From Picochlorum sp. 'celeri' (lineage: Eukaryota; Chlorophyta; Trebouxiophyceae), in the NCBI GenBank assembly GCA_010909725.1, contig JAACMV010000016.1, positions 1 through 64,000 of the forward strand: a stretch of 64,000 bases of DNA, read 5' to 3'. Numbering within the stretch: the first letter of the stretch is position 1; every line of letters starts with the position of its first letter. Shown piece by piece: positions 62,098 through 64,000 of the stretch. The notes beneath the pieces were generated by a model. The model worked only from the letters and a program-made list of their open reading frames with translations. It made no database searches and was not told the DNA's origin. The position numbers were made by a program, and so were the translations under genes.

Positions 62098-64000
62098 CTA
62101 GTTCAGTCCAGCAGCTTCCAAAAGATTCTCTGGGACCTCCAAGTCACATGTAGTTTCAGGGTACACAACTGGGAGACTGTCAGACTGCAGTGGCATCACT
62201 GGAGCAAATGTATTGTCGAGGACGCCAAGGAGGGTTGCATTACCCAGGAAGTATGTACCGTTGTTGTATACGGACAGGTAAGCGTTTGGATCCAACAACA
62301 TGTAGTTGCCAGAATCAGCAATCTCCTCATTCAATCTGGCAATCGTGAGACCCCAGTTGTAGACCTCCTCTTGGTCAGCTGTTGGGTTCGTGACATTTCC
62401 TGCTGCAATCAATGTGTTGGCAATTCCCTCGTTCACTTCGTTGAAGGCAGCGTTGAAGTTGGCACGGTCATCAGTTCCATTCTTGTATGGTGCATAGATA
62501 CCCTGGGCTGTGAATGCAGCAGCAACCAAGGCAGCAATGACAATGGTGGCGACCCATCCACCAAAGAACTTGATCAACAGCAACCAGTTGTAGCGAGACC
62601 CTGGGTGTGCTTCCTTTCTCATCTTTGCACTGATCACCTCAACGAGACCAATTCCAGTGATGGCGCCAGTGATCACCTGTGTAGTGGACACTGGGAATCC
62701 ATATCTGGAAGCAACAATAACAATAATGGATGAGGTCAACTCTGCACAATATCCTCTGGAGTTTGTCACCTTGACCATCTTCACGCCAAGTGCACGGACA
62801 ATCTTGTATCCATATGTGGCAAGACCAACAACGATTCCAATTCCTCCAATGACGAACATCCAAATTGGGACCTGTGCCTTGGAGTCAGCGCATTCGCACT
62901 GCCAGATTGCATAAATTGCAGCAAATGAACCGATGGAGTTTGCCACATCGTTGGCACCGTGAGCAAAGGCATTAGCGCAGGCAGTAATGACCTGGAGGTA
63001 CTTGAAAGAGAACTCGGTCTTTACGTCAAAGACCTGTGCACCCTCGTGAATTTCCTTGATCTTGGCATCAGTCTCGGCAACACTGTGGATGTCCTGGTTC
63101 ATACCATTGCCAAGGGCCTTCCACACTCTAGACTTGCGCATATCAGCCAAGGCAGCTGGTGTTCTTCCTCTTGGCTTCCCAGGCTCAAAGTCATCAGACT
63201 CTTCGGATGGCTCTCCATCCTTCTCTCCCTCTTCAATGCCTCCAGCAGCCTTGGCCTCAACAGCAGCAACCTGCTTCTCGTACAATTCCATATCTCTGTT
63301 GACGAGCTTGATGACCAACTTGAGACCGATGATGACCACAACAGAGCACACTGCTGCCGTCACAGCAGCAATCCAAGCTGCAGTTCCATCTGGAATCTTG
63401 CATCCAGTCTGTGTGACCTCAATATTCTCTGGAGTCTTCAAGGTGAAGTTACCCTCATCGCCGTCGCAAACATCGCTCGAAATTTTGGCATCCTTTGTTG
63501 GGCTTCCACCTGGTGGGCAAGATGGTGGGTCAGCCAAGGTACCAGTGTATGTCTCATTCTTCATCCATCCATTGACTCCCTTCTGGATCACGAAGTAGGT
63601 GATGACCCAGGCAGTAATGAATGTGTACAATGGGAAGAGGAACAAAGACATTCTGAAAGGATTGCGGGCGTTGAGGACAACGACCTTGGTGAAGACAAAC
63701 AAGAGTCCAGCCACAAGGGCAGCCATGCAAGGGGTGATGATCCATGCCAAAACGATGGACACAACTCCTCCTGGGAATGGGTTGTCACCTCCTTCTGGTG
63801 CTTTGTACCACACAACAGAGTCAGCTCCGGCAGCAATCATAGACATTCCGATGATGGCACCGACCATACTGTGAGTGGTGGACACTGGAAGCTCGAGGAA
63901 GGTGGCGAGTGCCAACCACAACCCAGCGGACAGCAAGGCGCACAACATTCCGTACATGAGCAAATCTGGACTGTATGTGTAAGCCTCTGGCTTGGCAATA
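62098..64000 (-). CDS. Sodium/phosphate or proton/phosphate symporter, PiT family (partial)
   Basis: The gene runs off the right edge; the last 634 residues are seen. They include multiple membrane segments and the PiT signatures LELPVSTTHSMVGAIIGM in the first half and FAHGANDVANSIGSFAAIYAI plus YGFPVSTTQVITGAITGIG in the second half, an inverted repeat typical of PiT. A hydrophilic loop rich in Glu (EEGEKDGEPSEESDDFEPG) separates the halves. It imports phosphate at the plasma membrane. The C-terminal region continues about 120 residues past the last membrane segment. Without the N-terminus the subtype cannot be set. Confidence 0.93.
   Translation of the reverse strand, partial: IAKPEAYTYSPDLLMYGMLCALLSAGLWLALATFLELPVSTTHSMVGAIIGMSMIAAGADSVVWYKAPEGGDNPFPGGVVSIVLAWIITPCMAALVAGLLFVFTKVVVLNARNPFRMSLFLFPLYTFITAWVITYFVIQKGVNGWMKNETYTGTLADPPSCPPGGSPTKDAKISSDVCDGDEGNFTLKTPENIEVTQTGCKIPDGTAAWIAAVTAAVCSVVVIIGLKLVIKLVNRDMELYEKQVAAVEAKAAGGIEEGEKDGEPSEESDDFEPGKPRGRTPAALADMRKSRVWKALGNGMNQDIHSVAETDAKIKEIHEGAQVFDVKTEFSFKYLQVITACANAFAHGANDVANSIGSFAAIYAIWQCECADSKAQVPIWMFVIGGIGIVVGLATYGYKIVRALGVKMVKVTNSRGYCAELTSSIIVIVASRYGFPVSTTQVITGAITGIGLVEVISAKMRKEAHPGSRYNWLLLIKFFGGWVATIVIAALVAAAFTAQGIYAPYKNGTDDRANFNAAFNEVNEGIANTLIAAGNVTNPTADQEEVYNWGLTIARLNEEIADSGNYMLLDPNAYLSVYNNGTYFLGNATLLGVLDNTFAPVMPLQSDSLPVVYPETTCDLEVPENLLEAAGLN

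Noticed and set aside
1..64000. CRISPR arrays, prokaryotic operons or bacterial insertion sequences.
   Set aside because: No regularly spaced repeats; genes have spliceosomal introns and eukaryotic families throughout.

Overview
The window is nuclear DNA of a photosynthetic eukaryote with a compact genome, most likely a unicellular alga of the Archaeplastida. Spliceosomal introns, plastid-type transit peptides, a plant-like lysine-pathway dihydrodipicolinate synthase, a 15-cis-zeta-carotene isomerase, and AP2/ERF and GARP transcription factors support this. I cannot decide between a red, a green and another algal lineage from the sequence alone. By hand parsing there are 39 protein genes in about 56.5 kb (7459-64000). 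Most genes have 0-4 introns, usually 50-140 bp long, and many neighbours are separated by less than 100 bp.

Positions 1-7458 are a gene-free, repeat-rich block. The first 1.3 kb is A-rich and strand-asymmetric, with a diverged internal duplication. At 3211-5336 sits a complete but coding-dead LTR retrotransposon: 329-bp LTRs in which I see no difference, a 5-bp target duplication AGAGT, a tRNA-type primer site, a polypurine tract and a retropepsin remnant full of stops. Around it lie copies of another repeat family carrying AATAAA signals on both strands in hairpin form.

7459-13442 (minus strand): MLH1 mismatch repair, an ankyrin-TPR protein, a plastid VTT/DedA membrane protein and a TLC-domain protein, head to tail. 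13739-24952: an RMI1/TDRD3-like OB-fold protein, beta-carbonic anhydrase, ubiquitin E1, tRNA methyltransferase TRM11, a glutaredoxin-like protein, PEX16 and an SLC35F6-type transporter. 25163-36045: a CUE-F-box-LRR protein, AP2/ERF factor, Yippee protein, an RRM protein like the N-terminus of cyclophilin E, WTAP/FIP37 (m6A writer subunit), a methyltransferase, MFAP1 and a VHS-GAT adaptor. 36440-51700: two orphan membrane proteins, ribonucleotide reductase R2, a PRC1-like RING protein, DHDPS, acyl-CoA-binding protein, a DUF1365 protein, a GT92 glycosyltransferase, a second VTT protein, N-terminal methyltransferase NTMT1, VPS28, a bZIP factor and PEX19. 52029-64000: a tesmin/TSO1 CXC factor, an orphan, Z-ISO, a GARP factor, a SMARCAL1-type helicase, a prolyl 4-hydroxylase and the C-terminal part of a PiT phosphate transporter.

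The genes are mostly housekeeping and do not form one pathway. Themes recur: genome maintenance (MLH1, RMI1/TDRD3-like, SMARCAL1-like, R2), ubiquitin and endosomal sorting (UBA1, F-box, VHS-GAT, VPS28), peroxisome assembly (PEX16, PEX19), mRNA processing (RRM protein, WTAP, MFAP1) and plastid metabolism (DHDPS, Z-ISO, VTT proteins). The most notable general features are the splice donor sites (GT-purine-pyrimidine-GT rather than GTRAGT), the very small first coding exons, including one that seems to hold only the ATG, and extreme packing, with stop codons of convergent genes 2 bp apart.
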